A stretch of DNA of 64,000 bases from Mycobacterium lepromatosis (GTDB lineage Bacteria > Actinomycetota > Actinomycetes > Mycobacteriales > Mycobacteriaceae), in NCBI RefSeq assembly GCF_000975265.2, contig NZ_CP083405.1:3038001-3102000 (forward strand), in the 5' to 3' direction. Made by a program: the position numbers and the translations under genes. Position 1 is the stretch's first letter. Each line of letters starts with the position of its first letter. Shown here in pieces: positions 21,640 to 31,214 of this stretch. Under the pieces are notes generated by a model, which was given only the letters and a program-made list of their open reading frames with translations, was not told where the DNA came from and did no database searches.

Positions 21640-22000
21640 TCTTGGCGATATGCGCAACGGTTCACCGATCCCGAGATGGCTACGCTTTGCACAAGTGTCG
21701 ATTGATCTGGCTTGGCGTGGTATATTGGTACCAGTTTCTTCGTGTCGGTACTTGCCTGTTGTCCCCATGGCAGATCGTTAACGCCATGGAGTCATGGGGC
21801 TAGTAGGGTTATGGACGAGCTTTGCTCGGAATTGTCATGGCCTTACTTTGGGCTGAAACGAATATTTCAAATATTGCGGTGCAGTGCCGAGTATGCCGGA
21901 AGAGTATTGGCTCACCCTGGTAAACCGACTGATGTCAGCTCTGGACCGCACCGAAACCCCGATGCGTTGCATGGTCTAAAGTCGTACCGAAGATCCTGCA
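21640..22000 (+). other. Possible relic between two intact small genes
   Basis: A plus frame around 21712-22020 includes hydrophobic stretches (WYIGTSFFVSVLACC) suggesting a membrane-protein remnant in the position of Mtb Rv1892, but the sequence is interrupted and the identity is not secure. The 3' end provides the leader of the next gene. Confidence 0.3.
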
Positions 22001-22016
22001 ACCAAAGGAGACGCCG

Positions 22017-22235
22017 ATGACCTTCGAACCTAAAGACGCAGTCAACGCGGTCAGGGACGTTGCGACTAATGCCGTCGAGAGGGCTTCAGCCCTAGTCGCA
22101 AACGCTAGCGACATCATCAAGGGTGACATCGCAGGTGGCGCCAGCGGTATCGTCCAGAATTCTATTGACATCGCCACTCACGCGGTCGATAAGGTGAAAG
22201 AGATCTTCACCGGCAAAGGTGAAGACGACGAGTAG
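22017..22235 (+). CDS. Small conserved protein, Rv1893-like
   Basis: A 72-aa, largely helical protein (MTFEPKDAVNAVRDVATNAV at the start, acidic end GKGEDDE) with a clear AAAGGAG ribosome-binding site 7 nt upstream. Alanine- and valine-rich heptad-like spacing suggests amphipathic helices. There are no cysteines and no signal peptide. It matches in size and position Mtb Rv1893, which has no known function. Its 3' end nearly abuts the opposing Rv1894c relic. Confidence 0.8.
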   Translation: MTFEPKDAVNAVRDVATNAVERASALVANASDIIKGDIAGGASGIVQNSIDIATHAVDKVKEIFTGKGEDDE

Positions 22236-22244
22236 TACTCCTTG

Positions 22245-23385
22245 CTAGACGGCGGCAGCAGCGACGTTGAGTGCGTCCACCCCCTCGTCGTAGCTTCTAG
22301 GTACTCCTGAACCCACCGCATGATGACCGTGACCGTCTTCTCCACCATGGTGAATTGTCCGACTGGGTTGAACGCGACGTCGACGGTCTCGTTCGGGTAA
22401 TTGTGCGTGGTCTTAACGGCGATACCGGAAGCCATGTACTGTGTAGTGGCGTACACGAGCGACTGCGTGTTGTTTCCAGGCCTCGGTCCAGTCATTTCGC
22501 AGCATCCGAGCCGGTTTGTCGGTGAAAGAACGGCTGCGGACTGTGTCGCCACTGGTGGCAGATGTAAATATATGCCGCTTGCTGGCTTGGGGTCCGCGGC
22601 CTTTCCCATACATCAGCCACTGTGAGCCTATCCACGCGCCTTAGGTGCCCCAGGATCAGGGCCGCAGCGATCTGCTGGCCGCTATTTGATACCATGCCGC
22701 CAACACCGGTATCGGGGCAAGACCTTCTTGACGACTTGTGGCCACAGCACAACTGGGTCTACTTCACCGCCGTATTCAACCCATCTTGCCTTCCTAGGTG
22801 ATGATGATGCCGACGCCCGTGTCGGCTTGCTTTCGGGTCTGCATGGGGGAGCCGCATAATGCGGCCACTTTGCGACTGGAGGCATGAATGTGCTTGATCA
22901 TGTCGCGTCGGGTCGGGTGCCGGGCGTGTTGGCGACCATTGTCATCTTTGGGTGCTGCAACGTCACTTCAACCTGAGGGGGTGGCGATTGCCTCGGTCCA
23001 ACCCGCACAGCTGCGAGCTGTCCTTATCGTTGTCTTCGACCGGGCCACCATGATCGGCGAGCATCTTGCGTGTAAAATTCAATTGTCCTTGCGACACCAT
23101 CGATCGCAGCATATTGGCCAATTCATTCGGCGAAAGGTGGAATTCATGCCCTCCTCCTTGTTCGAGGTGACGATATCGCCCCCGCAGGGGATGGTTATGG
23201 ACGTGCTCAGCTATCCAGTTGAGCTCGGTCTCTAGCTGTTTGACTGTGAAACCGACCGTTCCCAAGGCACCTCGAAACCGTCGACCGTGCCGACAGCGGC
23301 GACATCGCCGCAGTGGGTTAAGGCGAAATCGGAAACTCGATGCCGAGTTCGTTACCAATGGCAGTGTGTATGCCGGGCTCTTGGG
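22245..23385 (-). pseudogene. Nitronate monooxygenase-like (Rv1894c) pseudogene
   Basis: Four ordered fragments in different minus-strand frames match the 376-aa Rv1894c-type flavoprotein: GTVGFTVKQLETELNWIAEH and MLRSMVSQGQLNFTRKMLAD near 23090-23280; ALCGSP-like and tag-containing pieces near 22790-22880; SGQQIAAALILGHL near 22660-22700; and TVRSRSFTDKPARMLRNDWT with FNPVGQFTMVEKTVTVI and RWVQEYLEATT near 22270-22550. The family oxidises nitronates using FMN. Frameshifts and stops are numerous. Confidence 0.85.
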
Positions 23386-23630
23386 GCGTTGATCGATGCT
23401 AAATAAACTGAAATATGTTCTAGGTTAGTGTGGAGTGTCCTGACGGGACCAGTGGTTTTGGTTCCAACGTGTCGAGTATTATGGTCTGTTATCGCGACCG
23501 CGTCAAAACACCGGAGGGGTGTATGCGCAAACCGGGTTTTGTCGGGGGCAGACTGTCGACGCGGTGTCCTAGTCGAACCGCCCCGGCCCTGATCCTGACC
23601 ACGAGCAGCCTGAATTCCTAAGAGACTTCG

Positions 23631-24557
23631 TCATCGAGTTGCCTTTATATATTGGGAGCGCATGAAACTGTCCATCTGCACATCCACGTCCGGCGGAGTC
23701 ATGCCGTAGCTAGTCTGCAACTCCAGCGTGTTACGAACGGGCTCTACGGCCCATCCGTGCGCAGCCAGCCATTGCGCCGGGTTAGTCTTTGGCTTATAGG
23801 TGAGAGCGGAAAAGTCCACGTCACCAGAAATATTTACCCCCGGATGGGTCGTTTCCAGTGCGGCGAGTTGTTTGCGGTCCAAACGCGACCCCAAAGCGCC
23901 CACAGCAATTCGGCTGCTCAGTGCACACAACTCACCTATCCGAGTCAATAGGGCGCTTTGTCCGTCGTCGGTTAAGTAGGGCAACAGCCCCTCGACCGAC
24001 CAGGCGCTGGGTCTTTGCGGATCGAAGCCGGCCGCTTTCAACGGTCTGGGCCAATCGGTGCGCAGGTCGGCTGCTACCTCGCGCCTGTCGGCGTTGGGTG
24101 TAGCGCCATGCTCGGCTAGCACGCGAGCTTTGAATTCGAGGACTTTCGGTAGATCGATTTCGAAAACCGTTGCATCGCTTGGCCATTCGAGACGATATGC
24201 TCGAGAGTCTAGCCCGGCAGCGACGATCACCGCCTGTCGTATGCCTGTGTCACCAGCGGAGCTGAAGAAGTCGTCGAAGAACCGAGTTTGCACGCCGTAA
24301 AGGCGAGGAAATGCGGTCTCATCGAGGGAGGTTCCCGGGTTGGCCAGCAGACCCATCAAATACGGGTCTCGTGAAGCGGTGATGAAATACTTCGCGTATT
24401 CGTCGCGAACCACTGGTTGCGGTCCTACCGCGTGCAGCGCGCGCCAGCCTGCCACCAGTAGAGCGGTGTAACCCACACTGCTGACGATGTCCCAGTGGTC
24501 GTCGTCGGAACGAAGTGACCCAAATTCAGGTGCGGCTGCCATCAATACCTCGACCAC
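23631..24557 (-). CDS. SAM-dependent methyltransferase (Rv1896c-like)
   Basis: A 308-aa member of the mycobacterial class I methyltransferase family related to leucine carboxyl methyltransferases. Recognisable segments are [20 protein letters not shown] near residue 20, [13 protein letters not shown] near 52, the SAM-binding motif [19 protein letters not shown] near residue 113 followed by [12 protein letters not shown], and [18 protein letters not shown] near residue 190. Full length and intact. The substrate is unknown. In Mtb several paralogs exist; the place next to dtd matches Rv1896c-Rv1897c. Confidence 0.88.
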   Translation of the reverse strand: MVEVLMAAAPEFGSLRSDDDHWDIVSSVGYTALLVAGWRALHAVGPQPVVRDEYAKYFITASRDPYLMGLLANPGTSLDETAFPRLYGVQTRFFDDFFSSAGDTGIRQAVIVAAGLDSRAYRLEWPSDATVFEIDLPKVLEFKARVLAEHGATPNADRREVAADLRTDWPRPLKAAGFDPQRPSAWSVEGLLPYLTDDGQSALLTRIGELCALSSRIAVGALGSRLDRKQLAALETTHPGVNISGDVDFSALTYKPKTNPAQWLAAHGWAVEPVRNTLELQTSYGMTPPDVDVQMDSFMRSQYIKATR

Positions 24558-24635
24558 CGGGACAAGCTTCTAATGCCTGGCAACTTTTGGCTTTCTCTTC
24601 GCGTATTCACCACCGCCTCCAACGATACGATACGA

Positions 24636-25067
24636 TCACAGCTCTAGCATCAGGGTGACTGGGCCATCGTTGACCAGTTCGACTTGCATGTTGGTGCCGA
24701 ACACACCAGTTTCTACCTGCGCACCCAATGCCTGCAATGTTGCAACGACGGACGAAATGAGTGGCTCAGCGGCAGCGCTCGGAGCGGCTGCGTTCCATGA
24801 CGGCCGACGCCCCTTTACAGTATCAGCGTAGAGGGTGAATTGACTGATCACCAGGATCGGCGCGTTAATGTCGGCCGCGGACTGTTCGTCAGCGAGGACC
24901 CGTAGATTCCAGAGCTTATCTGCCATCCGTTGCGCCGTGTGAAGATTGTCGCTATGGGTGATACCCACGAACGCGAGCAGGCCCTGGTGGTCGGGCTGGA
25001 TAGCCCCGACCACCAGGCCATCGACCGACACCGCTGCTGAGGAGACTCGTTGTACCAGAACCCGCAT
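24636..25067 (-). CDS. dtd: D-aminoacyl-tRNA deacylase Dtd
   Basis: Hydrolyses D-amino acids mischarged onto tRNA, recycling the tRNA. I place the start at [17 protein letters not shown], the universal N-terminus of the family, giving 143 aa; the frame continues upstream for 34 codons of non-homologous sequence. Signature motifs are [17 protein letters not shown] near residue 80 (the SQFTL active-site loop) and the C-terminal [11 protein letters not shown], with the cis Gly-Pro that enforces chirality. The gene is complete and lies 3' of a relic and 5' of the methyltransferase on the same strand. Confidence 0.93.
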   Translation of the reverse strand: MRVLVQRVSSAAVSVDGLVVGAIQPDHQGLLAFVGITHSDNLHTAQRMADKLWNLRVLADEQSAADINAPILVISQFTLYADTVKGRRPSWNAAAPSAAAEPLISSVVATLQALGAQVETGVFGTNMQVELVNDGPVTLMLEL

Positions 25068-25339
25068 GGGAGTCGATACTGCCAGGCCTTCCTCGAGATA
25101 CAGAGTTACTGGGTAGGCTAAAATTAGGTCTCTGTGCTGGCTGTATGATCGAAGGTGATACCTGGGCAAGTCATGGTTGTGCAGCGTGCGATGAAGGCTT
25201 TAGCTGATCGTGAACCGCAGTAATTAAGGTCGACCCCCTATCCGGGGTTACTGATGTTATGACGCAAAAGTGGATTCCATCGAGCGTTATCTGTCTTAGG
25301 TCGTGGGCGATCGACCCGCAACACCCGACCGACGCTATA

Positions 25340-25660
25340 CCCCTAGAATTGCCCGGAACGCCCGCTCAGCCTCGTCGCCGTGCACGGCGAACACCACCCC
25401 TTGCAGTGAGCTGGCCTGCTCTGCCGAACAGCGTTGATCATCAGCCGCTCAGCGTCTTCGAGCGGGAAGCTGCCCACACCAGTGCCAAACGCCACCAGCG
25501 CCAGCGAGCGGCAAACGAGCATATCGGGCCCCGTGCGCAAGGTCGAGTCGGTAGCTCAGGTGAGGAGTTCGGCTGAGGACGGACCGCCACCAAGGATCTA
25601 GTAGGCGGTGTCCATGTCGCTGCACTTGGCATAGCGAATCCTGTGATTTCGGGGCGCATT
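25340..25660 (-). pseudogene. lppD: Macro-domain lipoprotein LppD pseudogene
   Basis: A minus-strand fragment carries the C-terminal part of a macro domain: CRSLALVAFGTGVGSFPLED followed by AERLMINAVRQS, which corresponds to the phosphate-binding loop with GTGVG. The overlapping frame at 25441-25659 carries the preceding part. Only about 100 codons remain, and the N-terminal lipobox is gone. Position just before cinA matches Mtb Rv1899c (lppD). Confidence 0.65.
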
Positions 25661-25694
25661 CGCCACGGCCCCGGGCTAATTCATGCGTAGTCTA

Positions 25695-26981
25695 ATGGTG
25701 GTGAGCGTACGCGCAGGCATCGTGATCACTGGAACGGAAATCCTCACCGGCCGGGTCCGAGACAGAAACGGCCCCTGGATCGCTGATCGGCTGTTCGAGC
25801 TGGGCGTCAAGCTCTCACACATTACAATCTGTGGGGATTGCCCTGCTGACATCGAGGCGCAGCTGTGCTTCATGGCGGAGGTGGGCGTAGACTTGATTGT
25901 TACTAGCGGCGGCATGGGTCCCACCGCCGACGACATGACAGTCGAGGTAGTGGCACGTTTCTGTGGCCGTGGGATGGTGTTGGATGTCGAGCTCGAGAAC
26001 AAAATTGCCGCCATCCTCAATTCACTGATGACGCGCTTCAATCCCGGTGACTTTGAGGCGGTCCGAGTCGCCATCCGCAAGCAGGCTATGGTTCCCGCCG
26101 GTTCGCAGGTGATTGACCCGATCGGCACTGCGCCGGGTTTGGTGGTGCCAGGTAAGCCGACGGTGGTGGTGCTTCCCGGTCCGCCACGTGAGCTGCAACC
26201 GATGTGGCGCCGCGCTGTCATGACCGCAGCCACTCGGGAAGCGATCGCCGGCCGAACCATCTACCGGCAGCAGACCCTGCGGATGTTCGGGTTGTCCGAG
26301 TCGGGGCTAGCCGAAACGTTGCGTGATGCGCAAGCCTCCATCCCTGGCTTTGATGCGCTCGAGATCACCACCTGCTTGCGGCGCGGGGAGATCGAAATGG
26401 TGACGCGCTACGGACCTGACGTCGTCAGTGTCTATACGGAGTTAACGCAGTTATTGCGTGACCGGCACGGACATCAGCTCTACTCCGAAGATAGTGTGTG
26501 CGTGGATGATCTGATCGCCCACCTGCTGGCCGGCCGCCGGATCGCGACAGCCGAGTCATGTACTGCAGGGCTACTGGCGGTACGGCTGACCGAGCGGCCT
26601 GGCTCATCTGACTACGTGGTGGGTGGCTTGGTTGCCTACTCCAAGGAGGCCAAGGTTGCGTTACTCGGCGTCGACCCGGTGCTGATCGCGGAGCATGGGG
26701 AGGTTTCTGAGCCGGTGGTCGAAGCGATGGCGGCGGGTGCGCTGCAGCGCTTCGATGCCGACACGGCCGCCGCGATCACCGGAATTGCTGGTCCGGGAGG
26801 GGGGACTGCGGAAAAGCCAATCGGAACGGTCTGCTTCGCCGTGATGCTTGCCGACGGAGGTCCGACGCTCACCCGGACACTACGGCTACCCGGGAACCGG
26901 TCCGACATCCGTGAGCGCTCGACGACCGTGGCGATGCATCTCCTGCGCCATGCGCTCAGCAATACCGACTCAGTACTGTGA
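25695..26981 (+). CDS. cinA: CinA-like nicotinamide-nucleotide amidase
   Basis: A 428-aa two-domain protein. The N-terminal MoaB/CinA (COG1058) domain includes [20 protein letters not shown] near residue 8 and [13 protein letters not shown] near 80. The C-terminal CinA domain (from about residue 275) begins [19 protein letters not shown], followed by [19 protein letters not shown], and ends with the Ser-dependent amidase signatures [11 protein letters not shown] and PIGTVCFAV. The enzyme deamidates NMN to nicotinic acid mononucleotide and can hydrolyse ADP-ribose-type nucleotides. Start MVVSVRAGI matches the family; an ATG 12 nt upstream is possible. Intact. Confidence 0.93.
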   Translation: MVVSVRAGIVITGTEILTGRVRDRNGPWIADRLFELGVKLSHITICGDCPADIEAQLCFMAEVGVDLIVTSGGMGPTADDMTVEVVARFCGRGMVLDVELENKIAAILNSLMTRFNPGDFEAVRVAIRKQAMVPAGSQVIDPIGTAPGLVVPGKPTVVVLPGPPRELQPMWRRAVMTAATREAIAGRTIYRQQTLRMFGLSESGLAETLRDAQASIPGFDALEITTCLRRGEIEMVTRYGPDVVSVYTELTQLLRDRHGHQLYSEDSVCVDDLIAHLLAGRRIATAESCTAGLLAVRLTERPGSSDYVVGGLVAYSKEAKVALLGVDPVLIAEHGEVSEPVVEAMAAGALQRFDADTAAAITGIAGPGGGTAEKPIGTVCFAVMLADGGPTLTRTLRLPGNRSDIRERSTTVAMHLLRHALSNTDSVL

Positions 26982-27049
26982 CTTCTGTTGGGAAAAAGCG
27001 GTTTTAGCAATACCAAACTGGACTCCAGTCACGTCTTTGCCGGTCAGTG

Positions 27050-28235
27050 TAAGTATCGCGACGGCAAGTAACACTGGCACTATCGTGACGGTCAACGCGA
27101 AAAGGGGTAGCCGTGGGACTCGGCTAGATGCTCCTGGATGGGCAGATTGAACGTCGCGAGCAAATTGTCGAGCTGGTAGGTAACGCCAGGTTAGGGGTCA
27201 CGAAAGGCGTTCGGTGACATTTCGGTCAGGTGCGCGGGGGATGACACTCCACGCAGACCTGCATCAAGAAGGAGCCGAGGCACAACATCACCGCGGCATG
27301 TGAGTAGGCGCAGAGCGGCACGATCGGCAGTGCTAGCAGCGTGCAGAACACGACGGTGTTGCGTCGGCTGAACCACTGTAACAGCGTACCGAAGTACAGT
27401 CCTCCGATGATGGTGCCGACGTTTTAGATCATCATGACCCACTTGACGGTCGAGCTGGACAGGCCGGCACCGTGGTTGGAAGTGGCTCTCAAGAATGCCG
27501 GTTAGACGTCCTAGGTGCCGTGGCTCATCCAGTTGAAGGCGATCATCAGCAGCACCAGATATAGATTAACCGGCGGATGATCGCCCCGTTGCGCAGCACG
27601 TTACGGATTCTGTTGTTAATCAGCTGCATCCGGTCTTGGGTGGCTTCCCATACCTCAGATTCCTGCACCCGGCAAAGGATGATTAGGGTCGGGATGATGC
27701 TTAGACTGAACAACCATCGCCATGATAAGTGCAGCCAGTCCATCATCACCAGCGATGCCATATTCGCCAGTAAACAGCGAAACGCGTAGCTCTCCCACAG
27801 CAGACCGGAGAAAAGCCGTGACGTTCGACGGGAACCTTCTGCATCGCAAGCGTTGCACCCAGTCCTCTCATTCGCTGCCCATACCAATGCCGTGGAGCAA
27901 CCGCCGGATCACCGGCACGGTGAAGTTTGGCGCGAACGCGCATAAGAATCCCACCAAGGAATAGAACATCCCGTCCACCATAAGTGGGAGTCGCCGACCG
28001 ACCCGGTAGGCCCAGAGCCCAAACAACAATGCGCCCAACGGACGCATGGCTAGGGTGGCCATGGTAATGAACGTGAACTTCGGCTTTGCTGTGGTGGAAA
28101 GTTTTTTGCGATGTCGTCATAGACGAACACCACGATGAAGTAATCGAAGGCATCCATCGTCCAGCTAAACATTGCCACAATGAACGAGTTACGTGGATCA
28201 CCAGTGATCCGTTGAATTTTTACGGAAGCATCGTG
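27050..28235 (-). pseudogene. nanT: MFS sialic-acid-type transporter NanT pseudogene
   Basis: A long minus-strand trail of a 12-helix MFS transporter. It contains RNSFIVAMFSWTMDAFDYFI at 28150-28210, LAMRPLGALLFGLWAYRVGR near 28010-28060 (the loop 2-3 signature), LLHGIGMGSEWGLGATLAMQ near 27850-27900, and LHLSWRWLFSLSIIPTLIIL near 27680-27740. Further on are [25 protein letters not shown] near 27360-27420 and [21 protein letters not shown] near 27220-27290. Frameshifts and stops separate them. Position after cinA corresponds to Mtb Rv1902c (nanT). Confidence 0.85.
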
Positions 28236-28239
28236 GCGT

Positions 28240-29175
28240 ACCCGAAGCGATGGCACATGCGCGACCTGCTCGAGTACGTTCCGGATACATGAGCATCATG
28301 GATGCCTAAGGACACGTCGGCCAAGGGTGTGTTGGGAGACGTCGACTGCGAGCACATCGACACGATAGTGTTGTTGTATCCCAGCCTCGGTCTCTGCATA
28401 CTTAGCTTCGAAGACCGTGATTTCGCTTCCAGATTAGCTCGGTTCTACAACCAGTGGATAGCGGACTGTTGCGCGCCGACAAAAGGTTGGTTGCGCGGTG
28501 TTGGTGTGATCTGGATGGAACACGGCCAGGTGGTTATCGACATCACGAGAAATGCCAAGGAACTTGGGATCGCTGCCACTTTGGTCCCGCCAGTTCTAAA
28601 CGCTCGCAACCTCGAACACCCTGACCTTGGCCCGTTTTACGCAGCCATCGTAGAGCGTGGGATGCCGCTCAGCATGCACGGGGCGCCCAGTGTTCATTTA
28701 CCGCAGATTGGTGTTGACCGATTCAAGAACTACATCCAAGTGCCATGCATTAGCTTTTCGTTCGACCAGATGACGGCGATAGCCGCGCTCGTCTCAAACG
28801 GAGTGGTCGAGCGTCATACGCAGTTGCGAGTCGTTTTCATGGAAGTCGGCGCGGGCTGGCCTCATTCTTCATCGATCGCCTGCACGAGCATTACGAGAAG
28901 TGGGGAAATTGGATTCGAGCGCGGTTGGCGCCATGATCCGCGCGATTATCTGGCCGAAGGCAACATCTAGGTTACCTGTGAGCTGGAAGAGCCGATCCTG
29001 CCCAGCGTGATCGACGTGCTCGGTGCCAACTTAATCATGTTCGCCAGCGACTGCCCGCATTGGAGGGGCGAATGGCCGGAAAGCACCAATCCGCTGCGTA
29101 CCCGCACCGACATTAGCGACGGGGCGCGCGTAAAGATTCGCGGGTTTGAACGCGCAGCGTTTCTATGCCCTGCAT
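28240..29175 (+). pseudogene. Amidohydrolase (ACMSD-like) pseudogene
   Basis: The largest open part, 28302-28970, reads as an amidohydrolase-family hydrolase/decarboxylase: IDTIVLLYPSLGLCIL, LARFYNQWIADCCAPTKGWL, ARNLEHPDLGPFYAAIVERG, then MPLSMHGAPSVHLPQIGVDR with the metal-binding His near 28675. The rest is in other frames: RLHEHYEKWGNWI-like sequence near 28890 and NLIMFASDCPHWRGEWPES near 29028-29085 containing the active-site Asp. A frameshift near 28870 and a stop near 28970 break the gene. The substrate is unknown. Confidence 0.75.
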
Positions 29176-29186
29176 TAGAACGTTCG

Positions 29187-29606
29187 ATGGCAAGATCTCC
29201 CGGCGTGGGTCTTTTTGTTGTTCGCGTTGCGTTGACCAGTTTGGCGTTGTGGGTGGTCACCCAGTTCGTCCACGGCCTGAGTTTTGTCGGCGGCAACACG
29301 GCCTTGCAGAGAGTAGGCATCATTTTCGTGGTGGCGATGATCTTTAGTTTCGTCAACGCGATCATCAAGCCAATCGTGCAAATTTTGTCGATCCCTTTGT
29401 ACATCTTGACCCTTGGCTTGTTTCACGTCGTCGTCAACGCGTTGATGTTGTGGATTACGGCCCGAATCACACAGCACACCACCCGCTGGGGACTACAAAT
29501 CGACCACTTCTGGTGGACTGCAATCTGGGCTGCGATCGTGTTGTCAGTCGTGAGCTGGGTGTTGTCGATGCTGATTCGAGGTGCCGGATGCCGCACTCGC
29601 GGCTGA
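29187..29606 (+). CDS. Small membrane protein, phage-holin-superfamily-IV-like
   Basis: A 139-aa protein with four predicted membrane helices: LFVVRVALTSLALWVVTQFV, VGIIFVVAMIFSFVNAIIKP, LYILTLGLFHVVVNALMLWI and FWWTAIWAAIVLSVVSWVLS. The pattern IIKPIVQILSIPLYILTLGL is typical of the 4-TM family (Pfam Phage_holin_4_2) found across mycobacteria; the Mtb equivalent at this locus is probably Rv1903. Function is unknown; there is no phage context here. I choose the ATG at 29187 because upstream codons belong to the amidohydrolase relic. Convergent with aao. Confidence 0.78.
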   Translation: MARSPGVGLFVVRVALTSLALWVVTQFVHGLSFVGGNTALQRVGIIFVVAMIFSFVNAIIKPIVQILSIPLYILTLGLFHVVVNALMLWITARITQHTTRWGLQIDHFWWTAIWAAIVLSVVSWVLSMLIRGAGCRTRG

Positions 29607-29623
29607 GAACTCCTAGTTAGCGA

Positions 29624-30586
29624 TCAGCCACTGACCAGGAGCGCCACATCGCGTGCACACCCCCACGATAAAGTCACGCCGCTGCTGCTGTGGCCGTAGT
29701 TGTGAATGTACCGCACGGCCCCGCTCAGCTCAACCTCCACTCGCGGCGACGGACGGTCGGGCCGCAGTCCGGTAATTGTCTCGATCACCGCCGCCTCGCC
29801 GAGCCGTGGTTCGATTCTTCGGCAGCGTTGCAGGATGCGGTCAGTCACCGCGGGGTCTGGGGTGCGGTCCCAGCGGTCGGAGATACTGATGCCGCCGCAC
29901 ACCACGCGCAGAGGGTGGGGGAAATAGCAGGTCCACTCCGAACTGCTATTGACTTCCAAAAATAGTTGCTGCAGACCGGTATTGGTGAGGACTACGTGTT
30001 GACCAAACAACGGGCGCACCGTGTCATCGTCCGCGAGGGCTGCTGCGCCGAGACCGGTGCAGTTAACTACTATCGATGCAGTGTCTGCGGCCTCGGCCAG
30101 CGACCGTACTGAACGAGTTTCTAGTTCGCAGCCGGCTGCACCCAGTCGCGCTGTCAAGTAGTCGAGGTATTGGGGCATATCGATCATTGGCATGGTGCCG
30201 AAAAATCCGGAACTGAAGCCGTCAGGGAGATCGGCCGGGTCTGCCGGCCGCAGGTCGGGGATCAGCTTGGCTGCAAGCCCCATCCCGTTCGCCCCAGGCA
30301 AGTCGCCAACGGTCAACGCTGGCGCCATACGCACTCCAGTTCTGGGGTCGTTAGCCAGTTCACTAAATATCCGCAGCGAGTGTTCGGTCCAAGCCAGCGA
30401 TGTAGCGGCACGTTCCTCTGGCCGTGGCGGCGCCCATACCGCACCGGCCACCGCGGAGGTCGTCTGATGCGGCATTGCGGTAGCCCACAGTCGCACTGGC
30501 CACCCCGCTTCGGCCAGACAGACGGCCGATGTTAAGCCACTCACGCCGGCACCAATGACGACAATTTGTTGCCTGTTACTTGCCAT
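29624..30586 (-). CDS. aao: D-amino-acid oxidase
   Basis: FAD-dependent oxidase converting D-amino acids to 2-oxo acids, ammonia and H2O2. The 320-aa protein begins with the dinucleotide-binding motif VVIGAGVSGLTSAVCLAEAG (residues about 9-28), followed by the FAD-loop AGAVWAPPRPEE near residue 46. VNCTGLGAAALADDDTVRP lies near 173. GLRPDRPSPRVEVE and NYGHSSSGVTLSWGCA occupy residues 270-310, the last being the family signature. It is intact. Making H2O2 in a cell without catalase-peroxidase is notable. Position matches Mtb Rv1905c. Confidence 0.93.
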   Translation of the reverse strand: MASNRQQIVVIGAGVSGLTSAVCLAEAGWPVRLWATAMPHQTTSAVAGAVWAPPRPEERAATSLAWTEHSLRIFSELANDPRTGVRMAPALTVGDLPGANGMGLAAKLIPDLRPADPADLPDGFSSGFFGTMPMIDMPQYLDYLTARLGAAGCELETRSVRSLAEAADTASIVVNCTGLGAAALADDDTVRPLFGQHVVLTNTGLQQLFLEVNSSSEWTCYFPHPLRVVCGGISISDRWDRTPDPAVTDRILQRCRRIEPRLGEAAVIETITGLRPDRPSPRVEVELSGAVRYIHNYGHSSSGVTLSWGCARDVALLVSG

Positions 30587-30640
30587 GGCAGCACCGTAAC
30601 CGAAAAACCGGTTCAGCTGTTTGGGTGTGGCCAGTAGCGA

Positions 30641-31105
30641 TCAAGACTGCGGCACTTGCTGTCTGTTTGAGGTGAGCAGCCCATTGAGGATCCCGAGATT
30701 GTGTTCCAGTTGCACTCCTGCGGCCGGCCCGGGGAGATCCGTTGATGCGGTGGCGTCGCTCGTCTGCTGCCAGGGCTGGCAGCCGGTGGTCTTGAATGCT
30801 TTGTTACTCGCCTCAATTTGCACCACCTGCGGCTTTTTGCTCATGGCGTTATCGATGAGGGTGCCATCGGGGTTGTTGATCCGCTTCCAATAACATGTCC
30901 CGTTGCCGACAGGCCCGGCTGAGCTGTACGTGCCGGGTGCAATGTCGGTCCCCACCGCATATGTACCATCGTGGTCGATTGTCGTCTTCGGTGCAGCCGA
31001 CGGCTCCGGATCGGCACCGGCAACACCCGTCGACGCAGCGTAACTCGCGGCTACCACTCCCGCGATGACAAATCTCGTCGCAGCAGGCGCTGATGTCGAC
31101 CACAT
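30641..31105 (-). CDS. Secreted protein, Rv1906c-like
   Basis: A 154-aa protein with a signal peptide (RFVIAGVVAASYAASTGVAG, cleavage probably after AGA). The mature part includes DGTYAVGTDIAPGTYSSAGP, NGTCYWKRINN and TTGCQPWQQ, the two cysteines probably forming a disulfide. The TDIAPGTY-type repeat is found in many secreted mycobacterial proteins of unknown role. Length is close to that of Mtb Rv1906c. It lies 54 bp upstream of aao on the same strand, so the two may be co-transcribed. Intact. Confidence 0.82.
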   Translation of the reverse strand: MWSTSAPAATRFVIAGVVAASYAASTGVAGADPEPSAAPKTTIDHDGTYAVGTDIAPGTYSSAGPVGNGTCYWKRINNPDGTLIDNAMSKKPQVVQIEASNKAFKTTGCQPWQQTSDATASTDLPGPAAGVQLEHNLGILNGLLTSNRQQVPQS

Positions 31106-31214
31106 GGGACCCTAGCGTACCTGGTGTGCGGAGGATTTCGAACCGCTGGGGCGCCAGGAGCAGTTCGCGCGGCCCTGTTTGGCCGTCAGGCCAGATCTAG
31201 CCGGTCAGTATTTA

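Noticed and set aside
25676-26260. 194-codon minus-strand frame over cinA
   Set aside because: Antisense of the well-supported cinA gene.
29187-29606. Prophage remnant suggested by holin-like membrane protein
   Set aside because: The four-helix family is a housekeeping membrane family in actinobacteria; no other phage gene, attachment site or integrase is present.
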